This document shows positions 8,158 to 17,660 of a stretch of DNA of 64,000 nucleotides, piece by piece. Made by a program: the position numbers and the translations under genes. This DNA comes from Verrucomicrobiota bacterium. GTDB taxonomy: Bacteria; Verrucomicrobiota; Verrucomicrobiia; Opitutales; Opitutaceae. A model generated the notes under the pieces. It worked only from the letters and a program-made list of their open reading frames with translations, ran no database searches and was not told the origin of the DNA. Numbering within the stretch: the first letter of the stretch is position 1; every line of letters begins with the position of its first letter. Where the stretch lies: assembly GCA_016222805.1 (NCBI GenBank), contig JACRQG010000012.1, positions 62,001 to 126,000 of the forward strand, read 5' to 3'.

Positions 8158-10791
8158 TCATTTCCTCCGGAACAGCTCGCTTTGGACCACTTCATGAACC
8201 AAGGAGCGTACGCCCCAGCCGCTGGCGCGGGTCCGGGCCAGCATCGCTTCGACCGCGGGGCGGTCGCTGAAACGCACCGGCGCACCGGTCGCGTAGGTCA
8301 CGAGCTGCTGCACCAGGTTGCGGGCGACGGGGACCTCGTCCGCCAGCAGCAGGCGCTTGAATTCCCGGATGTCGGTGAACGGCCGACCATCGGGCATCTC
8401 CCCCGTGCAGTCCACCGGCAGCGCGTAGTGAAACGCGAACTTCTGCCCGCCGCGTCCGAGGCCCGGGGCCGCCTTGGCCGTCTCGCCCATCGCACGGTAG
8501 CGATCGCGGAATCCTCCCATGACGTCGAAGCTCTCGAGCGCGAAACCCGGCGGATCGATCTTCACGTGGCACGACGCGCAGCTGTCCACCGAACGGTGCT
8601 TGTCCAGCTGCTGGCGGATGGTGGCGGCGCCCCGGATGTCGGGTTCGACCGCCGGCGTATTGGGCGGCGGCTTGGGGGGCGGATCGCCCAGCAGGCGTTC
8701 CATGATCCAGACACCGCGCAGGACCGGCGAGGTGGTGGTGCCGTTGGCGGTCACCTTCAGGACCGCCGCCTGCGTCAGGAGCCCACCCCGCACACTGTCC
8801 GCCGGGAGCGGCACCTTCCGCAGCGCCACCCCTGACACCGGGGGGAGGCCGTAGTGCTGCGCGAGCTTCTCGTTGAGCATCGCGAAATCCGAGGCCACGA
8901 GATGGCGGGCCGGAAGGTCGGCGCGAAGCAACTCCCGGAAGAACTGCTGGGTCTCCTCGAGCGCCGACTCGGTGAGCAGATCGTCGAGATAGTAGTCGGG
9001 ATAGAGGTTCTCGTCGGGTGCGGTGCCGCCGACCTTGCGGAGGTCGAGCCAGTAATCGAGAAACGCATCCGTGAAACGCCGGGAGCGCGGATCCTGCAGG
9101 AGGCGCTCGGTCTCCGCGCGGAGCACCTCGGGCCGGCGCAGTTTCGCCTGGTCGGCTAGGGCCCGGAGCGCGGCGTCCGGAGCGGTGTTCCACAGGAACA
9201 GGGCGAGCCGGGTGGCGAGGGCGTGATCCCCGAGGGGGCCGGGACGCTCCTCCAGCCCGATGAACTCCGGCGAGCACAGCACCGCGGTGTAGCCCGCGAT
9301 CATCGCGTCCACAAAGGCCCCGCCGGCAGCGAGGGTGTGCTGCACGACGGGCAGGAATCGCGCGACCTCCCCGGCGGCGACCGGACGCCGGTAGGCGCGG
9401 CGGAGGAAACCCTCGAGCAGGCGGGCGGCATCCTCCCGCGGGTGATCCGAGATCACCTCGACGCCACCGCCGGCCGCCGCACGCAGCGGCAGATCACCGA
9501 ACAGCAGCCGGTGTCCGGCGGTGGGCCATTGCACGAAAATCGGTCCCTCGACCTCGAGCCAGCGAAACACCACGCCCGGCTGGCCTTCCTTCTCGGCGAG
9601 GGGATTCTGCCAGCGCCCGGCGCCGGGCCGGGAGCGGAAGAAGCGGGCGGCATCCGGCCGGATCGTCTCGCCGGGAAGCAGCCAGACGTCGAGTTCCTGC
9701 ACGGAAGGCTCGGGCGTCACGTCGAAGGCCCCGAGGCGGCGCAGCTGGCGCGGGGGAATCTCCGAGTAGATCGTAATCGGCTCGTCGCGCCGACCCGCGG
9801 AGATGTCGTCGAGATCAGGAATCCACCAGCGATCGGGTTTGCCCGGCACGGGTTTGCCGGGCCCCACCCAGACGGAGTAGGCGTGGAAGCGCAGCCGGTA
9901 ACGGCCGCCGTGCGGGGCCTTGAACTGGTTGAACTTCGGCTCGAGCGGCTCGTACGTGCTGGCGACGAGTCCCACGCCTTCGAGTTCCCGGGTGGCCGGG
10001 TCCCTGGCTCCGACGGTCGCGGGCGCCTTGCCGGCGCGGACGTCCGGTTGCGCGGTGCGGTCGAGCACCGGGAAGGTGGCGCGCTCCGGCGCGGTGTTGA
10101 AGACCGAGAACTTCATCGGCCCGACGAAGCTGCGCTGTTCGCGGGCGTAGTAGCGGACGGTTTTCGGCTCCGGACGGGCGACCTGGTGCGCGACGACTTC
10201 ACGCAGCGCATACTCGGCGGCGCCCAGGTAGCGCGCCATCTGCACGTGGGAGACATCGAGCGCCTCGCCGAGTTTGTTGAAGCGATGGGCTTCCCCATCC
10301 TCGGGCAGCCACTCCTTCACCTGGAGCCACGGGGCCTGGAGCAGGTCGCGCACGGCGTTCTCGTATTCGTGGCGGTTCAGGCGCCGCCGGGTGGCGCGGC
10401 CCTCGGTGGCATCCCGGGCGCGTTCCGCGGCGGTCAACGGTTGTGCCACTTCGCCCAGGAAGGCCTTCACGTCCGCGGCGGCGGGGCGGGCCTTGGACTT
10501 CGGCGGCATCTCCCCGGTGGCCACGCGATCGTGCACCTTCACCCACAGGTCGAAGTTCTTCGGATCGCCCGGGGCGAAGGCGAGGCTGGTGAGATCGAGG
10601 TTGCCCTTCTTTTCGATGTCGTCGTGACAGCCGGCGCAGTGGCGCTCGATGAAGGATCCGAGCGCTGCCGGAGGCGTGGCGGCGCCCGCAGGGGCAACGA
10701 CAAGCGCGAGCAAGGCTCCGGGGATGGCGGCGTGGGTGCGCACGGGTGGGGAACGGGCGCGCAGCTTCGAGAAGTTTGCGGGTGGCGTCAA
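8158..10791 (-). CDS. Diheme DUF1592/DUF1588/DUF1587-type cytochrome c (Planctomycete-type)
   Basis: This 877-residue exported protein has an N-terminal signal ([14 protein letters not shown]) and a first heme-binding CAGCH near residue 50, followed by GNLDLTSL. A second heme site CASCH is near residue 737 ([20 protein letters not shown]), the classic DUF1588/DUF1585 ending. Motifs between, such as [17 protein letters not shown] (DUF1587) and [10 protein letters not shown]...[12 protein letters not shown] (DUF1592), fit the family order. These cytochromes are paired with DUF1552 proteins and are thought to donate or accept electrons in periplasmic oxidation of organic matter. The S23 gene separates it from its DUF1552 partner. 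The start could be a little downstream; no strong ribosome site is visible. Confidence 0.88.
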   Translation of the reverse strand: MTPPANFSKLRARSPPVRTHAAIPGALLALVVAPAGAATPPAALGSFIERHCAGCHDDIEKKGNLDLTSLAFAPGDPKNFDLWVKVHDRVATGEMPPKSKARPAAADVKAFLGEVAQPLTAAERARDATEGRATRRRLNRHEYENAVRDLLQAPWLQVKEWLPEDGEAHRFNKLGEALDVSHVQMARYLGAAEYALREVVAHQVARPEPKTVRYYAREQRSFVGPMKFSVFNTAPERATFPVLDRTAQPDVRAGKAPATVGARDPATRELEGVGLVASTYEPLEPKFNQFKAPHGGRYRLRFHAYSVWVGPGKPVPGKPDRWWIPDLDDISAGRRDEPITIYSEIPPRQLRRLGAFDVTPEPSVQELDVWLLPGETIRPDAARFFRSRPGAGRWQNPLAEKEGQPGVVFRWLEVEGPIFVQWPTAGHRLLFGDLPLRAAAGGGVEVISDHPREDAARLLEGFLRRAYRRPVAAGEVARFLPVVQHTLAAGGAFVDAMIAGYTAVLCSPEFIGLEERPGPLGDHALATRLALFLWNTAPDAALRALADQAKLRRPEVLRAETERLLQDPRSRRFTDAFLDYWLDLRKVGGTAPDENLYPDYYLDDLLTESALEETQQFFRELLRADLPARHLVASDFAMLNEKLAQHYGLPPVSGVALRKVPLPADSVRGGLLTQAAVLKVTANGTTTSPVLRGVWIMERLLGDPPPKPPPNTPAVEPDIRGAATIRQQLDKHRSVDSCASCHVKIDPPGFALESFDVMGGFRDRYRAMGETAKAAPGLGRGGQKFAFHYALPVDCTGEMPDGRPFTDIREFKRLLLADEVPVARNLVQQLVTYATGAPVRFSDRPAVEAMLARTRASGWGVRSLVHEVVQSELFRRK

Positions 10792-10863
10792 TCGAGGGTT
10801 CCAGGGGAGCCGCGGCCGGGGTCGCCGTCTCCGGTTACCTCTGATTCGACCACCGTCAGCCCT

Positions 10864-10938
10864 GTGGGCGGGACGACCCCGTCCCGCGAACTCCCCGGCC
10901 CACGAAGCCAGCGCGCGGGGCGGGGTCGCCCCGCCTAC
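10864..10938. repeat. Palindromic intergenic element, copy C
   Basis: The 75-bp inverted repeat begins GTGGGCGGGACGACCCCGTC and ends GGGGTCGCCCCGCCTAC. Its arms match copies A and B but its centre differs. The 12 bases before it (ACCGTCAGCC plus two) are shared with copy D at 14298. It separates the cytochrome promoter from the end of the glycosyltransferase gene. Confidence 0.75.
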
Positions 10939-10957
10939 AGGCGGGCGCGCGGGGCGC

Positions 10958-11890
10958 CTACACCGGTCGCACGCGGCGGTGGCCGCGCCAGCGGGCGCGG
11001 GCGAGCGCCACGCAGCGCCAGAGTCCGAAGGCGATCCGGTATTTCCAGCGCACCCAGGGCGAATTGCGCGGATTGAAGTGCTTCAGGTAAACGTCGCGGT
11101 TGGCGTCGAAGATGGCCGTCGCCATCGCGTCGTAGTCCTTGGCCACACTCAGCCCCTTCAGGTGCGTGAGGCGCACGCGCCCATCGTAGACGATGCGCCG
11201 TCCGGCGGCCGCGACGCGGAGGCAGAGATCGAGATCGTCGCCGTACATGAAGAACCGCTCGTCAAACACCGCGCCATCCGGCGCGACCTGCCGGAGCACC
11301 TGGCGCGGGGCGAGCAGGAAGGCGCCATTGATTGCACCGACGTCGTAAGTGCCGTCGATCGGCAGATGGGTGAGGTTGTACCCGGCGAAGAATGCGGTGC
11401 GCGGGAAGGCGGCGGCGAGGCCGCTGGCGCGACAGAAGCCGTCCCATAGCGTCGGGATCGAGCGGCGGCAGGCGAGGTCCATCGACCCATCCGCCAGTTC
11501 GAGCCGCGGGGAGATCAGCCCGATCGCCGGGTCGGCTTGCAGGCGGCCCACGCAGTGGGCGAGGGCCTCGGGGTTGGCGATGGTGTCGGGATTGAGGAAC
11601 AACACGTACTCGCCGTGCGTCCGGGAATAGCCGCGGTTGTTGGCGCGGCCGAAGCCGAGGTTGGTCTCGGCGGCGACGTAGTCGACCCAGGGGAAATCGC
11701 GGCGGATGCACTCCCCGGCCCCGTCGCCGGGCGAGTTGTCCACGACGCAGACCTCCACCGGGCGGTCCAGCAGCCGCCGGGGCAGGGAGGCGAGGCACGG
11801 GCCGATCTCGTCGCGCGACTTGTAGGCGACGATCACCACCGACAACAGCGGCAAATCCGGCGTGGACACCCGGGGACCCTGCGTGAACAT
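10958..11890 (-). CDS. Family 2 glycosyltransferase (rhamnosyltransferase/WbbL-like)
   Basis: This GT-A fold enzyme transfers a sugar from a nucleotide donor, probably in surface glycan assembly. The N-terminal [20 protein letters not shown] is the standard GT2 opening, with [21 protein letters not shown] and the metal-binding LFLNPDT. The downstream [11 protein letters not shown] and [12 protein letters not shown] (acidic catalytic motif) are typical of rhamnosyltransferase-like members. I chose ATG 11890 over the longer ORF start at 11947, because the longer form would run into the divergent glycosyltransferase at 11904. About 310 residues. It is transcribed away from the 11904 gene. Confidence 0.88.
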   Translation of the reverse strand: MFTQGPRVSTPDLPLLSVVIVAYKSRDEIGPCLASLPRRLLDRPVEVCVVDNSPGDGAGECIRRDFPWVDYVAAETNLGFGRANNRGYSRTHGEYVLFLNPDTIANPEALAHCVGRLQADPAIGLISPRLELADGSMDLACRRSIPTLWDGFCRASGLAAAFPRTAFFAGYNLTHLPIDGTYDVGAINGAFLLAPRQVLRQVAPDGAVFDERFFMYGDDLDLCLRVAAAGRRIVYDGRVRLTHLKGLSVAKDYDAMATAIFDANRDVYLKHFNPRNSPWVRWKYRIAFGLWRCVALARARWRGHRRVRPV

Positions 11891-11903
11891 CCTCGCCAAC
11901 GCA

Positions 11904-12650
11904 ATGTCCGCCGCGCCGACCCTCAGCGTCATCGTCGTCTGCCGCAACCCGGGCCCCCGCCTGGCCAGCGCGCTCGACAGCGTATGGGAGCAGCGTCACG
12001 TGACGCCGGAGGTGATCGTGATCGACGGTGCGTCGACCGACGGCACGGTGGCCTGGCTCGAGGCGCGGCGCGCGCGGCTGGGAGCCTTCGTCTCCGAACC
12101 GGACGGTGGCGTGTACGAGGCGATGAACAAGGGCGTGGCGCGGGCGACGGGTGAATGGGTGTATTTTCTCGGCTCGGATGATCGGCTCGCGGGCGACATG
12201 GTCCTCAGCGAAGTGGGAAACTGGATGCGCAAGACCGAGGCCGGCGTGGTGGTGGGGGAGGCGGCGTTCGACGATGGCCGGATCTACAAGCTCCGCTCGC
12301 AGGTCAACACCATCGCGCGGAATTTCGTGCATCACCAGGGCGCCTTCTACCGGCGGACGCTGTTCGAGGAGAACGGCGGTTTTGACGCCAGCCTGGCCGT
12401 GCAGGCCGACTACGACTTCAACGTGCGCCTTTGGAAGGGCCGCGTGCGCTTCAAGCCGATCCCACTGCGGGTGGCCGCGTGCGGCATCGGCGGCGTGAGC
12501 GATGGGGGAGACTGGCGGGTGTACCGGGAGGAGATCACCGTCCGCCACCGGTATTTCTCGGTGGCCCGGAGCCTGCCTTGGGACGCCCTGGCGGTGCTGC
12601 GGTGGGGGCGAAAGCAGTTCGTGCGCGGTGCGAGGCGCCAGCGGCGATGA
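11904..12650 (+). CDS. Family 2 glycosyltransferase (WcaA-like)
   Basis: This 248-residue GT-A glycosyltransferase has LSVIVVCRNPGPRLASALDS, VIDGASTDGT, EPDGGVYEAMNKGVARATGE and the acidic FLGSDDRL. The SEPDGGVYEAMNKG motif is characteristic of small glycosyltransferases of colanic-acid-like loci. I chose ATG 11904 rather than GTG 11862, which would overlap the divergent gene. The last codon overlaps the start of the 12647 gene (ATGA), so the two are co-translated. Acceptor and sugar cannot be told from sequence. Confidence 0.88.
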   Translation: MSAAPTLSVIVVCRNPGPRLASALDSVWEQRHVTPEVIVIDGASTDGTVAWLEARRARLGAFVSEPDGGVYEAMNKGVARATGEWVYFLGSDDRLAGDMVLSEVGNWMRKTEAGVVVGEAAFDDGRIYKLRSQVNTIARNFVHHQGAFYRRTLFEENGGFDASLAVQADYDFNVRLWKGRVRFKPIPLRVAACGIGGVSDGGDWRVYREEITVRHRYFSVARSLPWDALAVLRWGRKQFVRGARRQRR

Positions 12651-14245
12651 GCCGGATGGGCCGGGTTGCCCAGGGCCTGACGCTGCTGGTGTTGCCGGTG
12701 GTGCTGGCGGTCGTGGCGCTCCGGCTCGACCGGGATCGGGGGCCGTGGTGGTTGGGCTCCAACAGCGATCCCAGCTACCAGTACCTGTTGAACTCCCTGC
12801 TCGTGCGGCTGGGCCACCCGCCGTGTCACGTCGACCACCCGGGCACACCCCTGCAAAGCCTCGGCGCGGCGGTGCTGCAGGCCACGACGCCGGGCCGCGA
12901 GGGCGAGGTGCAGATGCGTGCGGTGCTGGCGGATCCCGAGGCGGCACTGGCCCGGATCCATCGGACGTTGCTGGCCGGAGCCGTGGTCGCGCTGGCGCTG
13001 GCGGGCGGGCTGGTATGGGCGCGATCCGGTTCGTGGTGGCTGGCGCTGGGTGTTCAGCTCACGCCGCTGCTGCAGGTCGGCACGTATCGGTCGACCTTGT
13101 GGGTCGATCCCGAGGCGCTGCTCGTGCCGCTGGCGGTGCTGCTCGTGGCGCTCCTAGTCATGGGCGAACTTGGGCCGGAGGGCGCGGAGGCGCCCCGGCG
13201 CGACCGCTGGCTGGCTCCGGTCCTCGGGCTGGTGGCCGGGGTGGGGCTCGCCACCAAGATCACGTTTGCGCCGCTGTGCCTGCTGGCGCTGCTCACCCGG
13301 CGTACCTGGCGCGAGGCCGGTTGGACGCTGGGCGCGATGGGGGCGGGAACGGCCGGGGCGCTGGCACCGGCTTTTTCCGAGGTGCCGCGGATGCTGCGGT
13401 GGTTCGAGCGACTGGCGACCCACACCGGAACCTACGGCACCGGCGCGGAAGGGTTCGTCGATCCGACGAGGTATCTGTCGGGCATCGGATCGATGGTGCT
13501 AGCGGATCGGGTGTTGCTGGTGCTGGCCGTGGTCGCGGTGGTGGTCGGCGGGGCCGGGGGCCGCTGGTGGGGCGGCGAGGTGGTGCGGGCGCGGCACCGG
13601 CGCCTCCTCCTGTTGACTGCTGGGGTGCAGATCCTGGGTGTGCTGCTCGTCGCCAAGCATCCGCATCCCCGCTATCTCGTCCCCGTGGCGATCTCGGCGG
13701 CCTTCAACGCTGTGCTGCTGGCCGACCTGGTGCGACGCGTCGGGCCCCGGCCAGGGGGGCGGTGGATCCGGCGCGGGGTGCTTGGGCTCGGACTGGTTGG
13801 GACGATCCTGGTGTGGAGCGACGGGCGGGAACTGGCGCAGGAACTCCGCGGCCTGCGGGATCGGCAGCTGTCGTTTGTCCGGGAGGTGGACGACCTCGCG
13901 GCCCGCGGGCGGCACGTCGACTACTACCGCAGCAGTTCGGTGGCTTTCGCGCTGCACTTCGGCAACGGCACGGCGTGGAGGTTGTTTGCCGAACCCCTGG
14001 CGGAACTGCACCCCGGCCGGCTGTTCTTCAACCGCTTCACCGGTCGGTTCGAGACCTTTGCCGGGCCTGTCCCCTTCGATCAGGTCGCCGGGAACGCTCC
14101 GCTCTTTCTCGTGGGCACGGGTGGCATCGAGTCTCCTGTCCCAGGGGGGATCGGCCTGCCACCTCCGGGTTGGTCGCTCATCGCGGTGCGACGCAGCGGG
14201 GAGATGACCTTGCACCGTCTGGGGCCGGAGAAGCGGCCGCCGTGA
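12647..14245 (+). CDS. Polytopic membrane protein, GT39/ArnT-like glycosyltransferase candidate
   Basis: This is a 532-residue integral membrane protein with about ten hydrophobic segments. The first loop has SNSDPSYQYLLNSLL followed by HVDHPGTP; an acidic residue in the first periplasmic loop is typical of GT-C lipid-linked sugar transferases. Later segments (AKHPHPRYLVPVA, then a soluble C-terminal domain with YYRSSSVAFALHFGNGTAWR) fit the ArnT/PMT or O-antigen-type membrane enzymes. It overlaps the upstream glycosyltransferase by 4 bases. The glycosyltransferase role is inferred from topology and context; family assignment is not certain. Confidence 0.7.
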   Translation: MSRMGRVAQGLTLLVLPVVLAVVALRLDRDRGPWWLGSNSDPSYQYLLNSLLVRLGHPPCHVDHPGTPLQSLGAAVLQATTPGREGEVQMRAVLADPEAALARIHRTLLAGAVVALALAGGLVWARSGSWWLALGVQLTPLLQVGTYRSTLWVDPEALLVPLAVLLVALLVMGELGPEGAEAPRRDRWLAPVLGLVAGVGLATKITFAPLCLLALLTRRTWREAGWTLGAMGAGTAGALAPAFSEVPRMLRWFERLATHTGTYGTGAEGFVDPTRYLSGIGSMVLADRVLLVLAVVAVVVGGAGGRWWGGEVVRARHRRLLLLTAGVQILGVLLVAKHPHPRYLVPVAISAAFNAVLLADLVRRVGPRPGGRWIRRGVLGLGLVGTILVWSDGRELAQELRGLRDRQLSFVREVDDLAARGRHVDYYRSSSVAFALHFGNGTAWRLFAEPLAELHPGRLFFNRFTGRFETFAGPVPFDQVAGNAPLFLVGTGGIESPVPGGIGLPPPGWSLIAVRRSGEMTLHRLGPEKRPP

Positions 14246-14297
14246 TGGCAAGGGGGACAGCTTCGCTGAAGAAAGAGCTTCACTGACCGTCAGCCTT

Positions 14298-14372
14298 GTG
14301 GGCGGGGCGCCCTCGCCCCGCCATGGCCCACCGCCGATGCGTCAGCCCGCGCGACGGGGGCGCCGCGCCTGC
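14298..14372. repeat. Palindromic intergenic element, copy D (diverged)
   Basis: The 75-bp inverted repeat opens GTGGGCGGGGCGCCCTCGCC and closes GGCGCCGCGCCTGCAG. The arms have several mismatches to copies A-C. The preceding ACCGTCAGCC is shared with copy C. It lies between two convergent genes and could serve as a bidirectional terminator. Confidence 0.65.
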
Positions 14373-14386
14373 AGGAGTTTTCGGCC

Positions 14387-15433
14387 TCAGCGAAGCGCGC
14401 GGCGCAGGAAGGCGAGGCTGCGGCCGGACCAGCGTCCGAGGCCAAGGCGCAGGTTCCAGAACCGATTTCCCACGCGCAGCCAGTCGCCGCCGAATAGGAC
14501 TCGTAGCGGCAGCGCGCGCCAGAAGGCGCGACCGAGCCGCGCGGGACGGTGCGAGAAATCAAACCCGGGCCGGCGGGCGGCAACCTCCGTGCGGACCGCG
14601 GCGAGGGCCTGCCAGTAAGGGCCATACAGGCGCTGGCGGAGAGTCCAGGGCATGACGCCGTAGTCGAGCTGCCCGGACTGCCACCACCAGTCGCCGCAGA
14701 GCGGACGGAAGCGGGCGAAGTGGAAGACGATGGGCTCGGGGTGATTTCCACCGGGTGGCGGAGCCGCCTCTGGAGAATCCCAGTTCCACGGGGCGAGGTT
14801 CACACCTGGATGTTCGAGCACGAGCAGGGCTGCGCCGAGGCGGGCCGGCCAGGCGTCCAGGTAACCCTGGTCCGCGTACCGGCCCGGTTCGACGCGATCG
14901 TGGCACCACGCCAGGCAGCGTTCGCGCCAGTCGTCGAGGCAGGCGCGGCCGGCGTCGTCGCGGCGAAAGCTGAGGATGCCGACGTTAAACCGACCGTGCT
15001 GCTCGTAGTGGCGCAGCCAGGGCGGAAAGCGGTGGGCGGTGATGAGCACGCTGGCGCGGGCAGCCTCCATCGCGGCGAAGATCGGGTCCGGCGCGGCGAA
15101 GAAGAACAGGTCGGCATCGAGATAGGTGAGTCGCGAAATCTCCGGGTGGCTGGTCAACAGCCAGCGCGGCCAGCAGGGTGACAAGGTGAAGACATATTCG
15201 ACCGGCGCGCGGTTGACCTTGGCCTCCAGGAGGGCGGGATCCGCGCGCTCCAGTTCAGCCAGCGGCACCACCTGCAGGCGCGGTTCTGCCCTTTCCTTCA
15301 GGAGGTCGGCGGTGAAGTCATCGAGCGCGAGGACCCACAGCACGGCCGCGGGGTCGTGGACGGCGAGCGACCGCCAGAGGGCGAGACCGGGCAGGAGGAA
15401 ACCGCGATCAAAATAGGTGCAGTAGTGGTTCAT
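14387..15433 (-). CDS. Glycosyltransferase-like protein (nucleotide-diphospho-sugar fold)
   Basis: This 348-residue soluble protein begins MNHYCTYFDRGFLLPGLALW and carries LTYLDADLFFF, a DxD motif for nucleotide-sugar and metal binding. It also has NVGILSFRRD, RYADQGYLDAWP and HPGVNLAPWNW, a set typical of GT8-like transferases. Start ATG 15433 overlaps the stop of the upstream gene (ATGA), which decides it over upstream in-frame ATGs. It is the last of a seven-gene minus-strand operon running from 21384. Sugar and acceptor are unknown. Confidence 0.78.
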   Translation of the reverse strand: MNHYCTYFDRGFLLPGLALWRSLAVHDPAAVLWVLALDDFTADLLKERAEPRLQVVPLAELERADPALLEAKVNRAPVEYVFTLSPCWPRWLLTSHPEISRLTYLDADLFFFAAPDPIFAAMEAARASVLITAHRFPPWLRHYEQHGRFNVGILSFRRDDAGRACLDDWRERCLAWCHDRVEPGRYADQGYLDAWPARLGAALLVLEHPGVNLAPWNWDSPEAAPPPGGNHPEPIVFHFARFRPLCGDWWWQSGQLDYGVMPWTLRQRLYGPYWQALAAVRTEVAARRPGFDFSHRPARLGRAFWRALPLRVLFGGDWLRVGNRFWNLRLGLGRWSGRSLAFLRRALR

Positions 15434-16941
15434 CGCGCCGAGACCCGTTCGAGGTATTGCCGCCATTCGGCCGCGGAAAGGGGAAACTCGCGCCCCCGCC
15501 ACGCCGGAGGCAAGGGCCGTTTTTCCCGGGAAGGATGCAGGGAGCGGCGCCCGCCCTCGCGGTCGACGACGATGGAATCGCCCACGACGCGGCCGCGTCC
15601 CCCTTCGACGTATCGCAGGAAATCCGTGAGCCGCGGCTGGGGTTCAGGATGGGCGCGGGCGGTGGGAAAGAGCTTCCAGGCGAGGTAGCCGAACGGAGCG
15701 TCGGAGGCTTCGGTGATGGCCACGGTTCCCGCCCGCAACGCGCTTTCGTAGGCGACAATCTGCTGTTCCGTTCGTTGGAGGAAGCGCCCGAGAAACACCG
15801 CGGCGACGGCGAGGGCGACCATGCCGGCGCCGCGAATCCAGTGGGTGAGCGGCGAAGGGGAGGCGGTTCCGGCATCGCCGGCACCGAGGAGGACGACGGC
15901 GGGCTCCAGAAAATAGTAGTCCCACCATTGTCCGCGGAAGGCCACGAGGGCGACGTACGCCCCCGCGCAGGCGACGAACCCGGGTTCGAGCGGGAAACGC
16001 CACGAAATCGCCCAGGCGCCCAGAAACGTCGCCGCGACCAGCAGCAGCGATCCGGCACGCTCCCAGCCGGGGGTTTCACACGCGAGGACGACGGGTTCAC
16101 CGAGGACGAGCCAGGCGCCGGCGAGTGTCAGCAACAGCGGGAGGGCCGGCCGGGCGAGGTTGGCGCGGACGGCCGCGCGCCACGAGTGACCGTGCCAGCC
16201 ACGCCAGCAGGCGAGGAGCCCGGCGAGGATCACGACACCCAGGACGAGGTTGCCGGCCAGCCGGGTGGCGCTGAACTCCTCGCGCCAGCGCGCGGCGGCG
16301 ACCACACGCGCGAAATTCACCGGCCACCAGCCGGCCAGGGCGAGCGTGGCGCCGGCCGTGAGGGCGATGCCGGCGGCGAGTTCGCGGGAAAGGCCGCGCC
16401 CGGTCCGCCAGCAGCGGATGAGCTCGACGACGGGGAGCGCCAGCAGGCAGACGGCACTCTGGCGGTTCGCGACGGCGAGGAGCACGACGGCGAAGAACCA
16501 CCGGTGGCGTCCGCGGCGCCAGGCCAGCAGCGCGGCGAGCGTGAGGGCAACCCCGAGAGGCACCCCGGTGTATTCAACTCCCTTGTTCAGCCAGACCGGG
16601 AAGACCGCCAGGGCCAGGAGCCCGAGTTCCCCGCCGGCGGTCGCGGGACGGAGCCAGCGGCGCAGCAGGAGGTAGACGGACAGGAAGATCGCCGCGTTGA
16701 GGCCGAAGGTGGCGAGCCAGAGGTTGCCCGTGACGGCGTGGAGGCCGAGGCTGAGAATCGGGAGCGGGAGATTGAACGGCTCCAGCCAGTCGCTCGGAGT
16801 CCAGGCGCCGCGACGGACGGTTTCCACCACGGTCTCGAGGTAGCCAAAGTCGTCACCGCGGACGAGCACCCGGCCCGGCAGCAGGGCGGCGAGCATCCCG
16901 GCGAGACCAGCCAGACCGGCGATGGGAAACGCGGGCTTCAT
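15430..16941 (-). CDS. Polytopic membrane protein, putative GT-C glycosyltransferase
   Basis: This 503-residue protein has ten or so membrane helices. An acidic pair in the first loop (VLVRGDDFGYLETVVETVR) and NKGVEYTGVP between helices are the kind of motifs found in lipid-linked sugar transferases. A soluble tail of ~110 residues follows (FGYLAWKLFPTARAHPEPQP). Both ends overlap neighbours by 4 bases (ATGA), so it is translationally coupled in the glycan operon. No family name can be given with confidence. Confidence 0.7.
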   Translation of the reverse strand: MKPAFPIAGLAGLAGMLAALLPGRVLVRGDDFGYLETVVETVRRGAWTPSDWLEPFNLPLPILSLGLHAVTGNLWLATFGLNAAIFLSVYLLLRRWLRPATAGGELGLLALAVFPVWLNKGVEYTGVPLGVALTLAALLAWRRGRHRWFFAVVLLAVANRQSAVCLLALPVVELIRCWRTGRGLSRELAAGIALTAGATLALAGWWPVNFARVVAAARWREEFSATRLAGNLVLGVVILAGLLACWRGWHGHSWRAAVRANLARPALPLLLTLAGAWLVLGEPVVLACETPGWERAGSLLLVAATFLGAWAISWRFPLEPGFVACAGAYVALVAFRGQWWDYYFLEPAVVLLGAGDAGTASPSPLTHWIRGAGMVALAVAAVFLGRFLQRTEQQIVAYESALRAGTVAITEASDAPFGYLAWKLFPTARAHPEPQPRLTDFLRYVEGGRGRVVGDSIVVDREGGRRSLHPSREKRPLPPAWRGREFPLSAAEWRQYLERVSAR

Positions 16942-17660
16942 GCCGGGCGTTTCCGGGCGAGCACGACATTGTCGAGGTAGAAGTCCGGGTGGGCCGGCAG
17001 GAGGGCCCCGGCCAGGGCGCCGACCAGGTTGACGGGTGCGACCAGGAGCAACTGGGCGAGGAGGTTGAGGCTGCGGTGCCGGGAGCGGGTCACCTTGTAC
17101 AGCCAGGCGGCGGCGAGTTGCGCCAGGGCGCGGGCGTCGGCGGTGGCCTTGCGCTGCACCTCGACGGCAAAGCCGTTTCGCTCGAGGAGCGCGCACAGGC
17201 CAAACGAGGAGTAGCGGGCGAAATCCTGCGGCTGTTCGTGCTCGTCCCAGACGAACGGCACGGCCAGCACGAGGAGGCCGCCGGGTCGCAACACGCGCGC
17301 GATCTCGCGCAGGAAGTCGTCGGGCGTGAAGACGTGTTCGAGCACCTGCGAGCAAAGGGCGCCGTCGAAACTCGCCGCCGGAAAGGGCAGGGTGCGGCCG
17401 TCGTAAAAGACCTCCGCGGCGGCGAGGGCGCGCGTGACCGGGGTGTCGATGTCGACGCCGACATAGCGGCTCGCCGGCACGGCGGCGCGGTAGGGCTGGC
17501 GACCGCACCCGATGTCGACCACCTCGCCGGTCAACCGGGACAGGAGCGGACGGAGTTCGCGGGCCAGCCCGCGGCGGGCGAAGTAGAACGGGTTGACGAA
17601 CAGCCCGAGCCAGCCGGGATCAAATTGTTCCTGCTGCCAGCGTCGGCGGAGGGCGTTCAT
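16938..17660 (-). CDS. SAM-dependent methyltransferase, class I
   Basis: This is a 240-residue methyltransferase of the type-11 kind. Motif I is VVDIGCGRQPYRAAVP, followed by YVGVDIDTPV, LPFPAASFDGALCSQVLEHV and VLRPGGLLVLAVPF. The C-terminal part carries a hydrophobic stretch (LLLVAPVNLVGALAGALL), suggesting membrane association. It overlaps both neighbours by ATGA. In this context it probably methylates a sugar or a glycan-lipid intermediate. Confidence 0.85.
   Translation of the reverse strand: MNALRRRWQQEQFDPGWLGLFVNPFYFARRGLARELRPLLSRLTGEVVDIGCGRQPYRAAVPASRYVGVDIDTPVTRALAAAEVFYDGRTLPFPAASFDGALCSQVLEHVFTPDDFLREIARVLRPGGLLVLAVPFVWDEHEQPQDFARYSSFGLCALLERNGFAVEVQRKATADARALAQLAAAWLYKVTRSRHRSLNLLAQLLLVAPVNLVGALAGALLPAHPDFYLDNVVLARKRPA

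Noticed and set aside
9223-11076. Plus-strand ORF (617 codons) opposite the DUF1592 cytochrome
   Set aside because: Shadow of the cytochrome; no signal, motif or plausible start.
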